This document shows positions 1 through 11,543 of a stretch of DNA of 64,000 nucleotides, piece by piece. The notes beneath the pieces are model-generated. The model saw nothing but the letters and a program-made list of their open reading frames with translations, made no database searches and was not told where the DNA came from. Source of the stretch: Rhizopus arrhizus (Eukaryota > Mucoromycota > Mucoromycetes > Mucorales > Rhizopodaceae); assembly GCA_024220505.1 (NCBI GenBank), contig JAKZZE010000007.1, positions 868,001-932,000 on the forward strand, given 5' to 3'. Each line of letters starts with the position of its first letter. Positions within the stretch are counted from its first letter, which is position 1. A program made the translations under genes and the position numbers.

Positions 1-95
1 AGGGCGCAATCGCATGAAATAAATATGCTAGTTACTGAATGCAAGGAAAGGGTTGATATATGTGTATAATTTGATATGTAATTTGGACGTATTGT

Positions 96-1995
96 TTAAT
101 TACACACCTCAGTGCCATTTACTCTGTTTGTTGAAAACAATGCTTTGTGGACACTGTAAAATGTACTGATAGCCATGATTATTATTCCAAATATCGCACA
201 ACACCAATGAGGAATCTTTGATTTTTGAAAAAGATGTCCATTTGATAACTTTAAGAAGCATAGCGGTGGAAGCACAAAAGCTAGGACGGTCGCAGAAAAT
301 CCACCAGTGAGTTCCAGCACAACACCAAGATTACATGTAAGTAAAGATATGATAACTGTAGTCAATATAAGAATAGTTGTTATCAAAAAATGACGAGCCA
401 TACTAAATGGTGCAGATGGCCAGTAATATGTTTCCAGTACCTTTTCAGTCAATTAAGAAATGGATGTGGATTTACTTTGAAATTCAGTTTACCTCTCTGC
501 AAACAAATGCTTCAAGTGGAATGGTTGTGAACATATTTAGGCCAAATGATAGCCTTGCAATATTGATAAGAACATTGTCAGATGGGAAGTTATTCAGGAT
601 GTTGCCTGAATATGTAATACTGTGTTAATAATAGGGATAACAATCTAATCTATTTTTGATTACCCATTGTTTTATCAGTGAAAGACCAATATCCTGCCAC
701 AGCAAGAGCAAGACATGTTATGAGAGCAATACCCATACTCCAATGAGTTACAACAGCGAATCGATTTAGAGATGGCTGCTTTAACGATCCAAATATCAAA
801 AAGCTATTATGATGACAAACAAATGCTTATTTGACAGTATTAATAAAATATCTATAAAATAAACATAGATCTATAACTTTTACCAAAACTTATAACGGCA
901 ATCGCTTGAAATACTTCATTATTAACCAGGTTAAATCTTAATGCACTTGATCCTTTTAAGTTCATAGACATTTGAGGTCCTTCAATAGCAACGCTTACGA
1001 TAATAATAATGATGGCAGCCAAAGCTAACGCACTTGTTTTTGCTAATTTTGAGATATCTCTATAAAGTGATAAAGGATATGATATGAGCAAAGTAAAGAG
1101 GGTTATGCAAAGCTTCCGATTAGAAAGCATCCAAAGAACAGGCACTTGGTCAATTTTAGGATATAGCGAACGAATAACATGTGGAATTGTATCACCTGTA
1201 CTTTCATTGCTAATTAATAAAATAGTGTTTTATTGCCTTCATCCTCCCTCATGCAGAGCTTACCGATAATTACGCAGTATGCGGCCATCCCTCCAAATGC
1301 AAATACAAATTGAAATATAGAAATAGCTATAAGACCTGGTTTTCCGAATGCAAATTCCATTAAATCTTGATACGTCGAAGTCCCTGATAATTTTCCATTG
1401 TATATCAATAGCCTTACTGTCCAATCTTTTATACAACTCAATTAGTACATTTGTTTAGTGATGACATACCAGCTTACCAACAACGATTGTTACACCAATT
1501 AGGAGCAAAAGACCGGTCCAAAATCCCTAAAATTGTATTGTTAAAATTATTTATTTTTATACATGCATAAGCAGTAAGACCTACCGCTTCTTTGAATGCA
1601 AAAGGTAAGCCAATAATCCCCGCACCAACTATGCTATTTGCCATATTAAGCTTGTTGATATACGTTAAAATCTTATTATAGATGTTTTTTTTTGTTGTAC
1701 TTACGAAGCTGGTAAATATACTTCCGCCTTCTGAAGGTAATTTGTATCCTTTCTGCTCCAAATTCTCAATATCACTTTCATCAAAACTTTCTTCTTGTGA
1801 TAACAAGGGTTTATATTGTTGTACTCCATCTGCAACATCGTAATGTATGGAATCTTCGAAATCAAATTCTGTATATTCCCTAATTCCTCTCGTTGCATCT
1901 TCTAGGGATGGTCTTGCACTACTTTGTGACCTTCTGCGTGATTCCATGTATCCAGAGTCAATAGATAGTCGGTAGATGTTTACGTGATTCGACAT
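96..1995 (-). CDS. AVT2: AVT2-type vacuolar amino-acid transporter (SLC38/AAAP family)
   Basis: Multi-exon gene read on the minus strand from the ATG at 1995 to a stop at 96. A hydrophilic N-terminal region of about 110 residues (acidic, Ser-rich) precedes the AAAP signature NMANSIVGAGIIGLPFAFKE. After a short intron the protein continues GFWTGLLLLIGVTIVV, then a DWTVRLLI segment, further helices (FVFAFGGMAAYCVIIG; IIIIVSVAIEGPQM) and the typical end VLELTGGFSATVLAFVLPP. Several gt...ag introns interrupt it, for example at about 1587-1530 and 1485-1441. The family exports neutral amino acids from vacuole or lysosome by proton antiport. The DWTVRLLI and CVIIG segments point to the AVT2/SLC38A11 branch rather than AVT3/4. 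The next gene upstream (E2F) is on the same strand. Exact exon borders in the C-terminal half were not all resolved; the family assignment is strong, the AVT2 subfamily tentative. Confidence 0.85.
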
Positions 1996-2614
1996 CTTGC
2001 TAAAAGTAAACTCATAAATAACAAAACAACTTATATTAAGTCGAATCTGGGTTTATATCTGAATCTGAATAAAGGTACAGCTGTTGGGATTACAATCTAG
2101 ATTCAAACTTTCAGCACACGGTACAACTCAATAAAGCCGTGCGTATATTTCATGAAAGCATATTGCTAGAAAGGATAAACACTACTACTTGTTTGCTTGT
2201 ATTGAAAATTCAAATTCAAATCATAGCGATCTCAGATTGTATTATAGAACTTCAAAAACCAAGCTAGACAAAACTTCCATAACGAGAACAATACATGTTT
2301 TACATGCTCCATGAGAACCATTTACTCATCTAACAAAACTTAATAAGAGCTTTAATTATCATCAGCGTGTCAAGAATTAATGCTTCAGAAATGAGCAAAA
2401 ATTATTCTGGTCTTGAGCTTTGTACTAGAATGATAATAACAAAAAATTAATATCATATTTTGGAGCAATTCTCCTAAAACTATTTCAAATTTTCTGGATA
2501 AATTATTTATTATTGTTTCTAATCAAGTGGCTTTATCAATTAAATGTGTTAAATGAGCTTTTTTTTGGATAAGACAAGTCTCTTATGTCAAAGGAGTGTA
2601 TAAAGATGGCGCGA
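1996..2614. other. Gene-less interval (transporter upstream region)
   Basis: AT-rich sequence between the transporter start codon and the E2F stop codon. It must hold the transporter promoter and the E2F 3' end. I see no open frame, repeat or clear TATA element here. Confidence 0.4.
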
Positions 2615-3420
2615 TCAATTTGATGCCCGAACATAACGCTTGATTTTGATTGTCTGTGAAGACATTTTGAGTTTTTCTTTTAAAATCAAAAGTATAGATT
2701 TTACCTCTTTTCTATTCTCTATTTTGATAAAACAAGCGTTGGAGCTACTTTCTATATTCACATCGACCGTTGAACTATAAGGAGCACTGACAATTACGAA
2801 TGTGTCTTGTTGTATATTAGCTGTTTGTTCAAATTTTATAAAATCTTCCGGTGTCAAATAGCAATTAGTTGCATTAGACTCGAAAGTATTCTTTATCTCA
2901 AGATCTAATTTGTGGTCTATCGCATTTAACCAATTGCATTCTTCTTTTATAATCTTGTTTTGCTCTTTCAAAAAATGGAGCTTTCGTTCAAGATCCTGAG
3001 TTATTTCTTCGTGCCCATCTGCTTCTCGGCTAGTAGTCAATAAATTATTAAAGCCAATGCAGCATTTATAAGATTGTATAACTTACATCCATCTTATATG
3101 ACTTTTTGAATCCTTTTTTATTAACTCTATCCCTTCCAACACATTGGTAATATCATAAATACGCCTTTTCTGCACTTGTAGCTTCTCTGCAGCAAAATTT
3201 AAATCCAAACCTCCATTTTCACTTGAGCAAAGTAAATTAATAAAGTCTTTAGTCAGCAAGCCAAGAGATGAGCCATGTTTGTAGAGTTGAGAAGACACTT
3301 TTTTATGTGAATTATAAGCACACATATCAATATGTTATTTTTTTTATATAGTTTATACTTACTATTATCAGTGTAATCCATGTCGGCTCTGTCGCAGGAG
3401 AATTTGTAATTATCATTCAT
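2615..3420 (-). CDS. Short E2F-family transcription factor
   Basis: Three exons: 3420-3363, 3297-3087 and 3029-2615, with 65- and 57-nt introns, giving 227 residues in frame. Residues about 30-90 are the E2F winged helix: [13 protein letters not shown], then [20 protein letters not shown] (the near-invariant [16 protein letters not shown]-contact helix), then [11 protein letters not shown] leucine-rich coiled coil follows ([19 protein letters not shown]), then a marked-box-like region ([12 protein letters not shown] ... [16 protein letters not shown]). E2F proteins pair with DP partners and bind TTTSGCGC sites to control G1/S genes. The protein stops right after the marked-box region ([11 protein letters not shown]), so no C-terminal transactivation or pocket-protein-binding segment is visible. 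It could therefore be a repressor-type E2F, or the C-terminus may have been lost. DP-type sequence can be excluded because the RRIYDITNV motif is E2F-specific. Confidence 0.9.
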
Positions 3421-5968
3421 TACTTCTTTACGTATTTAAAATGAATTTAAAAAGTAGAGAGCGCCTTTAAATGCAAGTTTAAAGAAAAGTTGTTTTAAGG
3501 ATAAGGAAGGAACAATAAAAAAGGAGGGAAACCAGTATATATTTTGCATGATAACATATAAGACGCCCAAGCCCTGTAGTTGATAGACTTAATCGTTTCT
3601 GTCTATTTGTGACTATATTTTTACCCTTTATCAAGTAGCTTATTTGCATTTTTCTCTTCTTTAAATCCCTAATAGATATTTTCGATTTTCAATTTCATGC
3701 GATAATCTGCTTATAAAATCACGCTTGTTACTCCATACATTATCTGGGAGGTAACAAGAACGATATAAAGTCTTAGAACCTCATGATTCTAATGGAGTAT
3801 CGGAAACATGTGCTCGGAAAAGGAACTCGTAAAATGATTTGTTCCATCAACTAAAGCTTAACCCGCCTTTTGATGTTGTTGTATGAAAAGGGGTAAGTCA
3901 AATTCTGTGTTTTGCATTGTACTTCTGTATTATAGACAATTTGACATCTGTGTTTTTTGTTGAAAATAATACACTTTTAATTATAATACTCGATAGCATT
4001 ACAGATAATCATACTAATACATATCATCTTTCTGTGGTTATTCTTTTCTTGCTCCCCTTTAAAAATACTGGGGTCAACATATGTGATTATTTTTCATGCT
4101 GTAGCATCCTTGCTACTATTATTAACATACACTTCTTTTAACAGCTTTATTACGGAGGCCACTCCTGTTATATTTTCCCCGTATTCCTTGCATGAGCATT
4201 TTATTTTCTTAACAATACTCTATTTACATTTTTATTAGACCTGATTTTTGTATCTGTGTCGCTCGTAGGAATGAGCTAAATAATAGCTCATTTTGGGACA
4301 TTAATCAATTCTCAACTAATCTGAGAAAACAAAAATACATGAAATTTTAATGCTGGCTCAGAAGGCTGAAGTTAAACGTAATAGTATGATATTATAGAAA
4401 GCTTCCTGAAGAAAACAAACCGAGTACACTTAATGGTTTACTTAGCTTAGAAAATTCACTTATTTTGATTTGATATATAAATATATAATAATTTATATTA
4501 AGCTCTCCACAGTTTGTGTTAGAAAAGTTTATTGTGGTGACTTGGGAACCAATACAAAGTCATATTCTGCTAATCAAGCTATAAGGTTTTATGTGCCACT
4601 TAGGCTGTTCATGTTAAAGAATCGAAATAGTGTTGTCTAATCATAAATAATGGTATTATTTAAACTTAAGCGTTATACGTCATTCTAAAGAACAAAATAG
4701 GCGGGAAACTTAAAATCAAAATCTGGGGGTTCCCTCTCAAAGAAAAATAACTTTTACAATTAAAGTAATCGTATGACATGAACTAAAGAATAATTTCAGA
4801 AGCAATTAGCAGTAAAATAATAATAATCAGATGTGATGGAAGGTTCCCTAAAAACAAGACAGATACTTACCAAGAAAAAAACCAATCGTCCCTGAATTCG
4901 TTACAGTCGATACAAAGCCGATAAGCCGAAGGCCAATAAAATTTGTTTTATAAAATACTTTTAATACAAACACAAACTCTTTCATTATGACGATAGAAAG
5001 CTTATTTATGCAGAACAGACTTACCTATTATATTCTTTTTGAAATATCAATAAGTATTGCAAACAATATATGTAGAGAGTCTTGGTTATTTGAAGTTTTA
5101 GTAGAGTACTACTAATTCAATTATAGGCAATGCTGTGAATCAAAACAAGTATAACAGTATTTCCACAGTAAACAAACAAATTAAGAGCTTACAGGGCTAT
5201 GAAACGTATTACAAAGATTTTATATTTTATACAAATCCGATATGATGGAAAATTCCAGTAATGACAGGATTTTACTAGCATGATGTAATTTAACATACAA
5301 CTTACACTGTTGGTCACTTTAAGCTATCATCTCGCATTGTTGACAAGGAAAACATACATTTGTATCTAGACGGTTATAATCGATTCGGGTGTAACGAGTC
5401 AACGGTTTTTTACTTACGCTGGCGCTGTAGTAATTTACATAATCAAAAGATTGCGCCGTATACACAGATACCTAATTACGACAGTAGTAACTCTGTTGTG
5501 TAATGTAAGGCAGCTGTTTTAAAAGATTGGGGTGTTTTTGAAAATTATAATAGCAAAGATTGTATTTATTTGCTTATAAAGATAAAAGAAATACAATATT
5601 CGATTTATTTGGACACATAAATTTGTATCTTATTATTTAGCTTTACTTTAGGTTAACATTTTAATTTAATAAACGTCAGTCTTTATTTTTCATGCAGAGT
5701 ACAACTGAGTCAAATTTATCCTTCTCAATGACACAAAGTGAGAAACACAATCTGCCAAAGAAAGTAAATGGTGTATCAGAATGCAAGTCATAAGTCCTTT
5801 TCTTTTTAATATCCTATTTTTGTGCAACCATGCTTTTTATTATTTGACGTATTCAAAAGCAAGTGTTTTATTTAATGGTTTTTATTGAAGTATTGTTACT
5901 ATCTGGATAAATTTTAAATAAAAAGTAAAATAGTATAAGCAAGTAAAATATTAAGGTGTTAGGTATTT
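3421..5968. other. 2.5-kb gene-less interval
   Basis: AT-rich, full of stops on both strands. An E2F-consensus core (GCGGGAAA) lies at 4701-4708. A 39-codon hydrophobic stretch ending in a good 5' splice site is found on the minus strand around 4994-4873, but no continuing exon was found. Nothing else can be supported. Confidence 0.4.
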
Positions 5969-6713
5969 TTAGGCAAATCCGAGAATTGCAAGACCGGCAG
6001 AAAACAACGTGACACCGAGAGCAGGCGCCAAGCCAATAGCAGTGTTAGGAGTAGTTGTAGCAGAGGCAGCAAGACTAGAAGAAGCAGAGCTTACAGCGGA
6101 AGCAACAGCGGAAGGTTGAGCAGAACTGAATGAGGCAACAACAGATGAGCTAGCAGAGGCAATGGCAGATAAGCTTGCAGCGGAAGAGACAGAAGCAGAA
6201 GGAGCAGAAGACACAGAAACTACACCGGATGTGATAACTGAAGGAGAGATGGGCTCAGAAGTTGCAGAACCTACAGTAGATGATACCTGGCTAACAGCAG
6301 ATTCAGTAGGAGAAGATGACGTGGTTATTGCCGATGATGTAGAAGGACTAACTTCTGAAAATGTTGACTCGGCACTGGCTCTACTTGATTCGGTTGTACG
6401 AGTTTCCGATCTTGTAGTGGAAGTTCTGGTAGCAGTTGTAGTAGTACCAGGAGATTCAGTTACACCGGGCCAACCACTAATACAGTTTTGATAGCAGGTA
6501 ACATCACCACCACAGTCATCAATACATTGATTGGTGTTTTCAACTAGCAAAAGAGAGATAGATGAGAATCTATTATGTTCATTGATAAAAGGAATAGCTT
6601 TTACCGCATTGGGACAAGCAATCAATATCGCTTGAATCACAATTACATGAAGCAGCAGCGATAGATTGTAAGCCAAAAGCTAGAACAGTTAAACCGAGAA
6701 TTGAAAACTTCAT
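5969..6713 (-). CDS. Ser/Thr-rich GPI-anchored cell-surface protein
   Basis: Two exons, 6713-6605 and 6543-5969, with a 61-nt intron; 227 residues. The first exon gives a clear signal peptide (MKFSILGLTVLAFGLQSIAA). A small Cys-rich domain follows (SCNCDSSDIDCLSQC ... CIDDCGGDVTCYQNC), then about 130 residues that are almost entirely Ser, Thr, Ala and Val (an O-glycosylation stalk). The C-terminal hydrophobic segment ALGVTLFSAGLAILGFA follows small residues, as expected for a GPI addition site. Starting instead at an internal ATG near 6676 would lose the signal peptide and read through the intron, so the 6713 start is preferred. The likely location is plasma membrane or cell wall; the specific role is unknown. 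The Cys pattern resembles short fungal surface-protein domains but I do not recognise a named family. Confidence 0.8.
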
Positions 6714-7432
6714 GCTGTATATGTATTTGATAAAAATAGACAAGAGAGAGATTGGAAAAAATAAAACAGAAAAAAAGGATCAAGTCATATTTATATTAAA
6801 ACGTTGAAAATAGATGATTTCATTCGGAGCCCTTCCAGAAATCATAAATATAGCCGAAGATGGGATGTCAAAAAGAGAATTCTGCCAGAAAGTAATAGAA
6901 AATATGATCTCATATTTTTTTCTTTTTACATAGTAAAAAAAATAAATGAATAAACCTTTTTTGTTTGACACAAGTAGTGCATCATAACACTTAAAAGGGC
7001 ATACACATACATACACGCGGTCATTATGATTCAAATGGACAATACAGTGACCGCAATGCCAATGAGCGGGTTTTGAAAATGCAAGGTGGAAAAATAATTT
7101 TTCAAAATTTTTTTTTGTATGAGCTTATTCTTGTAAGGAAACATTTAAATATATAGAATAAAAGTGTAGAATTAATGTGGTATCTGATTATTGTCTTTAA
7201 ATTTTTTTTTTGATACAGATTTCCTTGATATATTCTGCGAAGGAATAGTAGCACTAGCAACGAAAAATAATTTTTAATGGGTAGTTTTTATTTTTCCAAA
7301 GGACGGGTTTATGGTTTCCAATAGGCGGTTTCTAATTTTTCAAAAGACGGTTTGCATGCTCCAAAAGAACGTTTTCTTTATTGTTTAATTTGCATTGCGT
7401 AATGACTGATAGTAAATAAACTTACTGTATAA

Positions 7433-7509
7433 ACTCGTTATTTAAGTACTTCTCAAACGTGCTTACTGAGTGTTGAATAAATGTTTTAGCCAGCTGAGCT
7501 ATCCGAGAA
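7433..7509 (-). pseudogene. tRNA-related fragment with a perfect A box
   Basis: On the minus strand the sequence begins TCTCGGA-TAGCTCAGCTGG (7508-7490). The second part matches the Pol III A-box consensus TRGCNNAGYNGG exactly, and the 5' part looks like a tRNA acceptor strand. About 30 nt further on, CGTTTGAGAAG is only a weak B box. No 3' acceptor strand complementary to TCTCGGA follows. It is therefore a decayed tRNA gene or the head of a tRNA-derived SINE, not a functional tRNA. Confidence 0.4.
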
Positions 7510-7839
7510 TAAGTAAATCTACCAATTATGCTCTTTCTTTAATACACACTTAATTTTCATAGTTATCACACATTATGTCGTTAATTAACGTAGCTTCTAG
7601 ATTTTATGAAGTAACAATTAACATTTGATTAACATTTGTAATTACTCATTATTCTGACTTGTCCTATAAACTTTCTGCTTATTGTAAAAATGAGCGAAAA
7701 ATGAACAGGGCCATAAAAAATTTAACGTAACCAATTCACCATATCCGTGATAATACATCCACTATGTAAATAATTGGTTATCGACCTCTTTTTATCCCTT
7801 GTTGTAGCAGCTAATGAAAAATCTGAAAGGGATCTATCC

Positions 7840-8080
7840 AGTATTGTCATTTTATAAGACAGCCTACAGCAAAGTGAAAAGTGTCTTCAACTGCATCGGA
7901 GCAAATAAGACATAGAGGAGAATCGACTGTCTTGACCTTCCAGTGGTAGCGAGTATCAGTGACGGCCAACTTATCATGAAGCAACCACCACTAGAACATG
8001 GAAGCAGTCGTAGACATGTCTAAGGACCAAAAACCTTTCTACTGAAAGGCGGATAACTTGGAGCTAGGCATAGAACGATC
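7840..8080 (-). pseudogene. Remnant of non-LTR retrotransposon (LINE) C-terminus
   Basis: Minus-strand translation reads WWLLHDKLAVTDTRYHW, then DSPLCLICSDAVEDTFHF. This is the zinc-binding region that follows the reverse transcriptase in LINE-type elements (W..LHDKL pattern, CxxC, VEDTxHF). Upstream in the same frame, FWSLDMSTTASMF is separated by stop codons, and stops also follow. No RT catalytic motif remains. This is a 5'-truncated, inactive copy. Confidence 0.65.
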
Positions 8081-8496
8081 GGATAAAAATAGCGGGTGCC
8101 AACTCTAGCAAAGGGCGTAGATGCTAATCCGATATTTTCATGTAAATAGCCTAATGTAAAACGGAAATCTGAGTTCAGCTCTCCCACCACTAAATTGCCA
8201 ACAGTGTACAGTTATTAATACCGGGAAGAAAAACGATGTTTTAACAAAACAAAATTTAGCCACAGTTGAAGCTGTGGACGCCATGTGATCCGACATAACA
8301 GAACAGCAAAAACTATTTCTTATGATAGAGACAATGAACGTTTATCCAATAGTCTTGAATACACTGGATAATTGGCAACACTGCTTATTAGATATAAGAA
8401 GTAGCTCCACAATAAAAGGAATAAAAGCAAAGCAACCTTCTGTCATTTTTACTATATTGTTGTTACAGAAAAGAAGCACTACTGACGATATCATTG

Positions 8497-8536
<40 letters not shown>
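8497..8536. repeat. A40 homopolymer
   Basis: Forty uninterrupted A residues in a gene-less region. It may be the poly(A) relic of a retroposed insertion on the plus strand or simple slippage. Homopolymer length in assemblies is often inexact. Confidence 0.7.
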
Positions 8537-8537
<1 letters not shown>

Positions 8538-8879
8538 CCTATTAGGCTACACTATACCCAGTTCACCATTATCACATTTTCGAGAAATCGAAGCCTATCA
8601 GGGATAAATCAAGATACCTTGAAAATAACAAATAACCCTCTATAAAAAAGACACCCGTGTTAATAAGGAATAAAAATATTATATGATGTATACCCACGCC
8701 TCTTTAGAACAAGTAACAAAGACTCAGCAACAAAACGAACTTCTGAAATATTCAATCGGACTGTTAAAGAGATCCATAATTCTACAAAACATGATCAAAA
8801 GCTTGTTCTCAAGAAAGATATGTAGTTTAGACTCGGAATGAAAGCAATTCCTGATTTATCTTCCGGAAGTTGATTTAAA

Positions 8880-9260
8880 CAAAAAAAAATCTCTTTTAGC
8901 ATTAGCGACTGCAAAGGACTGGAAATTAAATTTGAAGTGGATGATGAAGTCAAGATTGAAGTTGTAAATGAAAAATCAGTTTTAAATTATATACACCACT
9001 GATCATTAATGTGTAGACATGCAATTCAAATCTGGCACTAAATCTTATTTTCTCGAATTATCTTCAGGGCTGGATGTGGGTAATATTAGGAAAAATAAAT
9101 GCTGATCTTTACGTTGGTAAATAAACCTACAACAGTATCATGCTGCCTAGGTTGTCGCGCATTAAATCGAGATGAGTATACCATCGATGATGACTATGAA
9201 TCTCTTGAATTTGCAGTCTGGGCAGACAATGCTACAATTAAGTCTACTTCTTGAAACAAC
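8880..9260 (+). other. Possible coding remnants, unrecognised
   Basis: Two short plus-strand stretches look protein-like. One is around 8895-9000 (ISDCKGLEIKFEVDDEVK); the other is 9150-9255 (CRALNRDEYTIDDDYESLEF, then AVWADNATIKST). Stops separate them, and no start codon or convincing splice signals join them. In another frame at 8890, LLALATAKDWKL faintly recalls a Ty1/copia reverse transcriptase. Probably decayed repeat DNA; no function is claimed. Confidence 0.2.
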
Positions 9261-9713
9261 TTGACCGATAGCTTTTTTGATGTACAAGTATTTTCCAAGG
9301 TGATAATCAAATATAAGATTTTACTTACTGTATTTTCAAATTTCTTTTTTAATACATTATAGAGTTATTTTAGACGTGAGTCTTAAAGACGGTCAGAACA
9401 AATATCAAAAGAGAGGACGTGAAGAAATGAAGAATTATGAGTGTTATGGTGAAGATACATAGGCAATGATTTCGTAAGCTACATTCCATATGGGTAATAG
9501 TAAATAGGCTGGAAAAATAACAGTAAAACAATCTAGATATGGAGTGAATGCAAGCCTTGATTAAACTGCGGAAAGTAGCTTTAAGCAAAAGTAATTTTAC
9601 CGTGGAATATGAAGACAAGTATTGAATGCAAAGTCAGTCAACAAATTAAATATTATGAAAACAAGAAAAACTCTGAAAAAGCATATATGTTTAAATCTAT
9701 TAGTAGTATCACC

Positions 9714-10061
9714 CTAGATCAAATTATTTACAGTTGGCTGTTGCTTTATAGAGTATTGAAGTTGTTCTTTAACAATTGTCGATGTTATTGATACTTTGGT
9801 TGTCTCACAAAGTTGTTGATTAAACGTAACCACTGGCGTTGCTAGATTCAATACTAACACTGCTGCTAATATTGAAATAAGTGCGAATACATTGATAGCC
9901 GCAAAAACAGAAGCTGCTGCAAGCGGTTTCATTATATTCTGCAGCCAAGTTGGTAAGCAGCCTATGGATGTTGTTTTGAACGTGGTTTTCTGTTCGCTTG
10001 AGATATATAACAATTTTGAGTTGTGCTGAAGGATGTTCTTTCTGAAGTTTATAAAACTCAA
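9714..10061 (-). CDS. Hypothetical membrane-spanning ORF
   Basis: An open frame of 115 codons holds one strong hydrophobic helix (AAASVFAAINVFALISIL) preceded by CLPTWLQNIMKPL. This combination is faintly like the last helix of a tetraspanin. No further exons were recognised and the ORF sits among transposon debris. It may be a relic of a membrane-protein gene or chance. Confidence 0.25.
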   Translation of the reverse strand: MSFINFRKNILQHNSKLLYISSEQKTTFKTTSIGCLPTWLQNIMKPLAAASVFAAINVFALISILAAVLVLNLATPVVTFNQQLCETTKVSITSTIVKEQLQYSIKQQPTVNNLI

Positions 10062-10259
10062 AAATACTCTATATTAATTAATTTCAATTTTTGTAAAAGC
10101 TTTTATAAAAGCGTATCTTTTCTCCGTATTCGTCTTATTTCATAGTAATAACTGAAAAAGAAGGTAACTTTTTCCTAGACTTCATTTTTTTAAAAAAATA
10201 ACATAAAACCAATAGCATAATCATAATATTTGAAATAACTCTGGTTGCAGCACATATTT

Positions 10260-11290
10260 TTATACTCTCCATTCTAGAATTAACCACTTTGATACTTGAT
10301 CTTGATTGTATTTCCTATGCCCATTTAATATATCAATGATACAATAATATATTGAGGCATTAAAGGCTTTATGGGTTGCAAATATCTCAATCTGGCTACA
10401 ATCAATCATCATCGTTTTAACTGGAAGATGTTTACCAGCAATTTTTTTAAGCAATTCAATCATTGAGCAAGTGTGGGCTGTTTTTAACGTCAGTGATGAA
10501 AAATAAGCCGGTGCTCCTTTGTTGTGACAGGACTACGAGCAACGATTGTAAAAAGACGGTAGTAAACCTTTGAATCATTGAAAAAGGTGCATATCTTATG
10601 TGTAGAATCAGGTACCATCCTTCAACATTTAGTAATAGCTCTAATTGCTGAGGAGAAAGCCAAGAGACAAAAGAATTATCAACGTGCTGTCTAAACAAAG
10701 CGTGCTTGTTTCTTCTTCTTTTAAATACTTTAACTATAACTCAGAGACCCCCTTTTTTTTGTTATGATGATGCTTTCTTGAGAAGTAATTCCTTCATCTG
10801 ATAATAACATTCTGAACATCATGGTATTTATTAAAAGATCTGGTGGAAATTTGTTCATGTCAATATGATTCTCAAACTTATCAGGCTCTTTCTTATTTAA
10901 GCAAATTAAAGCCTTAATGAACTTCCAGTCCATAAATTTTTCAACAATTTTTTCAATCCATTTTTTGATGTCAAGAAAAAGCCTTGACTTAATAGTTCAA
11001 ATTTAGAAGAGTCATGGATGACGTGCCCTGTTTGTAGGCAAAATCAACTTCAACTTCATCATTTTTTTTTTTATTAGAGCGGCTACATCTAACCTTAACA
11101 GACGGGGTTGCCCCTTTCTTGACTACATGGGCGGATTTTCTTCCTTGTGATTTATAGGTGTATCGTAATGATCATAGTGATATTTTGTATTGTCGATAAG
11201 GGTTTGAAAAGACTTTAAAAGTTTTTCACTGGATTTGGTGATCTTTTTCTTAACGCTACAAGTCCAGTAAAGAAACCAATTAGGGTGTTT
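10260..11290 (-). pseudogene. Degenerate MULE-type transposase
   Basis: Read on the minus strand with frame changes. An N-terminal part (KSFQTLIDNTKYHYDHYD ... EVDFAYKQGTSS) fits the DNA-binding region of Mutator-like transposases. Then comes WLSPQQLELLLNVEGWYLI. A frame switch gives CTHKICTFFNDSKVYYRLF and TIVARSPVTTKEHRLIF, and a further one FFITDVKNSPHLLN. The MULE-domain segment LPVKTMMIDCSQIE...AFNASIYYCIIDIL follows, where the catalytic Asp is expected. At least three frame breaks and several stops make it inactive. No terminal inverted repeats could be located. Confidence 0.6.
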
Positions 11291-11543
11291 ATTCACTGTG
11301 TTTTATTACCAAAATAAAAATGAAGCTTCGCAGCTAAATTGAAATGAACCACCTTTTCATGATAAAAAGCTTGTTTGCGATGAATGTATTTAATGTTGTT
11401 AATATTAGCTGTTCATTTTACTACTTGATTTGTTATCAAAGGAGAAGAGAGGTACAAGTAAATTTTGAAGAGGGAAAGAAATGAAGACGGGAGCTCAAAA
11501 AAAATACACACACATTTAATGACTGCTCAAAAATTGAATGTAT

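Noticed and set aside
4873..4994. Minus-strand hydrophobic 39-codon stretch (GLRLIGFVSTVTNSGTIGFF) ending in a good 5' splice site
   Set aside because: No continuing exon in a compatible frame could be found; isolated and unrecognised.
6162..6491. Plus-strand ORF of 109 codons rich in Glu, Val and Asp
   Set aside because: Antisense shadow of the Ser/Thr-rich wall-protein gene.
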